Assembly (NCBI RefSeq): GCF_002954355.1
Contig: NZ_MQVV01000017.1
Coordinates: forward strand, 310,001 to 374,000
Direction: 5' to 3'
Source: Nonlabens tegetincola
GTDB lineage: Bacteria > Bacteroidota > Bacteroidia > Flavobacteriales > Flavobacteriaceae
DNA: 64,000 bases
Below are positions 62,661-64,000 of this stretch, in pieces. Under the pieces are notes generated by a model. The model searched no databases. It was not told where the DNA came from and saw only the letters and a program-made list of their open reading frames with translations. The position numbers and the translations under genes were made by a program. The first letter of the stretch is position 1. Each line of letters starts with the position of its first letter.

Positions 62661-62706
62661 AAAATATCCTTATTCATAAACATCTAGTGAATAAGGATAT
62701 TTTTAT
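62661..62706. terminator. Terminator between M14 and M23 genes
   Basis: 16-bp stem AAAATATCCTTATTCA/TGAATAAGGATATTTT with an 11-nt loop; works for both converging genes. Confidence 0.88.
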
Positions 62707-62712
62707 TAATTC

Positions 62713-63315
62713 TTATCTGTGGCCTTTTATAAATGCGGTAGGGTTCAAATAGCCTTCACTGTTTGATGAATAGCCATCCCCTATTCCCATATTTAAGCTG
62801 TCACGTATCTCAAAATGAAGGTGCGCTTTATACAATCCATTTACATTACCTATGGTACCTATTTGCTCGCCTTTTTTAACGATATCATTTCTATTTACCA
62901 TCATTCTTCTACAGTGAGCATATAAAGATTCTATTATCGCTCCATTCTTAAGCCTGTGCTTAATAACAATAACATTTCCCCAACCACCTGAATAATCCTT
63001 TGCCACAACCACTTGACCGTTTCCTATGGCAAAAATAGGATCGCCTAGATCAGAATTACCACCAGTGACGGCATTCCAATCATCTCCTAAGTGATAATTC
63101 TCTCCAAAAGGTTGAGCATTATAATAACCAATTGCGTCAGGTTTTCCAACAGGATAATCAAAATGAAAAGCTACAGGAATACTATCATCTAATACAAGCT
63201 GTTTATTATTAAATAAAGTGTCCTGTTTTATTGTGATTTCTTGAGAAGAAATGTTGCTTTCCTTACAAGAAGAGAAAACAATCAAAACTCCAAAAACTAA
63301 TGGCTGTAATTTCAT
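62713..63315 (-). CDS. M23 family lipoprotein peptidase
   Basis: A 200-aa lipoprotein (MKLQPLVFGVLIVFSSC lipobox) with an M23/LytM domain: a first ligand set in YHLGDDWNAVTGG (H...D), a SLYAHCRRMMV segment and AHLHFEIRDSL (HLH). It probably cleaves peptidoglycan cross-bridges at the cell envelope. It converges with the M14 gene. Confidence 0.85.
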   Translation of the reverse strand: MKLQPLVFGVLIVFSSCKESNISSQEITIKQDTLFNNKQLVLDDSIPVAFHFDYPVGKPDAIGYYNAQPFGENYHLGDDWNAVTGGNSDLGDPIFAIGNGQVVVAKDYSGGWGNVIVIKHRLKNGAIIESLYAHCRRMMVNRNDIVKKGEQIGTIGNVNGLYKAHLHFEIRDSLNMGIGDGYSSNSEGYLNPTAFIKGHR

Positions 63316-63408
63316 GGTTTAGGGCACCTGGTTTTATTTTTATAGTATTTTTTGCTCAACCTCAATTGTTAAAAATTAATAATCCTTGCAATAACACGGT
63401 AATCACTT

Positions 63409-63744
63409 CTATCCTATTCTATCACCATTTTTTGCAAGAGCACCTGGTTGAAGTAATATTACATCTTTATCAACTCCTACTACTCCTAGCACTAGACATT
63501 CACTCATAAAATTTGCGATTTGTTTAGGTGGGAAATTCACAACGGCAATCACTTGTTTACCAATGAGCTCCTGTAATTTGTAACGATTTGTAATTTGAGC
63601 ACTGGTTTTTTTTACTCCTAAATCACCAAAATCTATATACAACTTATAAGCTGGGTTACGAACTTCTGGAAAAGGCTGCGCATCTATAATAGTACCTACA
63701 CGCATATCCACCTTTTCAAATTCAGACCAAGTAAGTTTATTCAT
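63409..63744 (-). CDS. csaA: tRNA-binding domain protein CsaA
   Basis: A 111-aa OB-fold protein: TWSEFEKVDMRVGTIIDAQPFPE and KYKLQELIGKQVIAVVNFPPKQIANFMSECLVLGV match CsaA, a small tRNA-binding, chaperone-like protein. The C-terminus ends ALAKNGDRIG. It overlaps the upstream partial gene by 8 bp, so they are coupled. Confidence 0.9.
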   Translation of the reverse strand: MNKLTWSEFEKVDMRVGTIIDAQPFPEVRNPAYKLYIDFGDLGVKKTSAQITNRYKLQELIGKQVIAVVNFPPKQIANFMSECLVLGVVGVDKDVILLQPGALAKNGDRIG

Positions 63745-64000
63745 TCATTCTTAATTTTTCAATCATTTCACGTGAGATTTCGATGTCTGCGCCATAAGCA
63801 TCTAATAATATACCTTTTTGATCATCCTTTGTTTCAATGGCGTATAAAATCATGTTATCTCCAGGATTAGTCATTCCTTCAAATCGATGAAACTCCACTA
63901 CTTCTAATTCACCAGCTTTCCACTCTTTTTTAAGTTCCTTACTATGAACACCATCTTCTACAAGATCAAAATCTATTGAAAATCCTCTGTCTTTTAAGTC
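63737..64000 (-). CDS. Hypothetical protein, C-terminal part (continues past window end)
   Basis: An open frame on the minus strand enters from the window edge and stops at 63737; 87 residues are visible. It contains DLKDRGFSIDFDLV, VEFHRFEGMTNPGDNMILYAI and GILLDAYGADIEISREM, a pattern I recall from a small Bacteroidota family that databases often label phosphoribosylpyrophosphate synthetase, probably wrongly. There is no catalytic motif I can name. Its stop lies within the csaA start region (8-bp overlap). Confidence 0.65.
   Translation of the reverse strand, partial: DLKDRGFSIDFDLVEDGVHSKELKKEWKAGELEVVEFHRFEGMTNPGDNMILYAIETKDDQKGILLDAYGADIEISREMIEKLRMNE

Noticed and set aside
1-64000. tRNA genes, rRNA genes or CRISPR arrays
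   Set aside because: I scanned for tRNA T-loop-like sequence, rRNA-like blocks and regularly spaced direct repeats of 24-40 bp and found none; the even spacing of the palindrome is over kilobases, not spacer lengths.

Overview
The window is a chromosomal segment of a marine-type member of the Flavobacteriia (Bacteroidota), close to Nonlabens or Dokdonia in style; the genus is an inference. The evidence is low GC, type IX secretion C-terminal sorting domains, lineage-restricted families (DUF6452, DUF6048, DUF5606, DUF3276, CCC-motif membrane proteins), -7 promoter boxes of the TAnnTTTG type, and a 6S-Flavo-like RNA between zapA and rny. I see no tRNA, rRNA, insertion sequence, prophage or CRISPR array. 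Coding density is high and nearly all genes are core or lineage-core genes.

Layout: 1-707, end of a T9SS cargo protein. 716-4979, the phenylacetyl-CoA epoxidase operon paaEABCD (minus strand), with a promoter and a TetR-type inverted repeat at 5004-5035. 5130-12647, a zinc peptidase, GH3-like enzyme, HMG-CoA-lyase-like enzyme, FAD reductase, LysE exporter, pyrD and lpd. 12726-17316, a group of small outer-membrane barrels with a TM2 protein and aroQ. 17443-21997, xerD, an aldo/keto reductase, rny, 6S RNA, zapA and a coiled-coil partner. 22117-31323, an M23 peptidase, TonB-dependent receptor, cysteine desulfurase, TSP3 lipoprotein, Smr protein and a T9SS protein. 31326-33205, a cluster of very small membrane proteins (DUF2752, two CCC-motif paralogues, a frameshifted DUF2752, CD225). 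33232-41216, rocD, rlmD, a TlpA-like lipoprotein, DUF6452/DUF6048, def, ruvX and dapD. 41216-47896, seven genes for lipopolysaccharide or surface-glycan assembly (glycosyltransferases and a KDO-kinase-like protein). 47931-50011, a divergent Sua5-like gene and cca. 50296-52461, a decayed two-component sensor. 52746-64000, pepT, DUF1801, yajC, a DUF1573 lipoprotein, nusB, an amino-acid dehydrogenase, an ABC exporter, DUF3276, an M14 carboxypeptidase, an M23 lipoprotein, csaA and a partial gene.

The most striking signal is not a gene. A 16-bp perfect palindrome, CGCTTTCGCGAAAGCG, recurs 14 times (12 exact 16-mers, one with a changed outer base, one with a changed inner base) at unusually even spacing of about 4.5 kb. 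It lies both between genes and inside coding regions, where it is usually read as Ala-Phe-Ala-Lys-Ala. It looks like a genome-wide iterated DNA site (nucleoid-protein, segregation, repair or uptake site) of unknown function.

Other points of note are the paa promoter/operator, the 6S RNA, a one-base frameshift in a DUF2752 gene, the sensor pseudogene followed by three tandem hairpins, and an ABC exporter with a degenerate Walker B motif.
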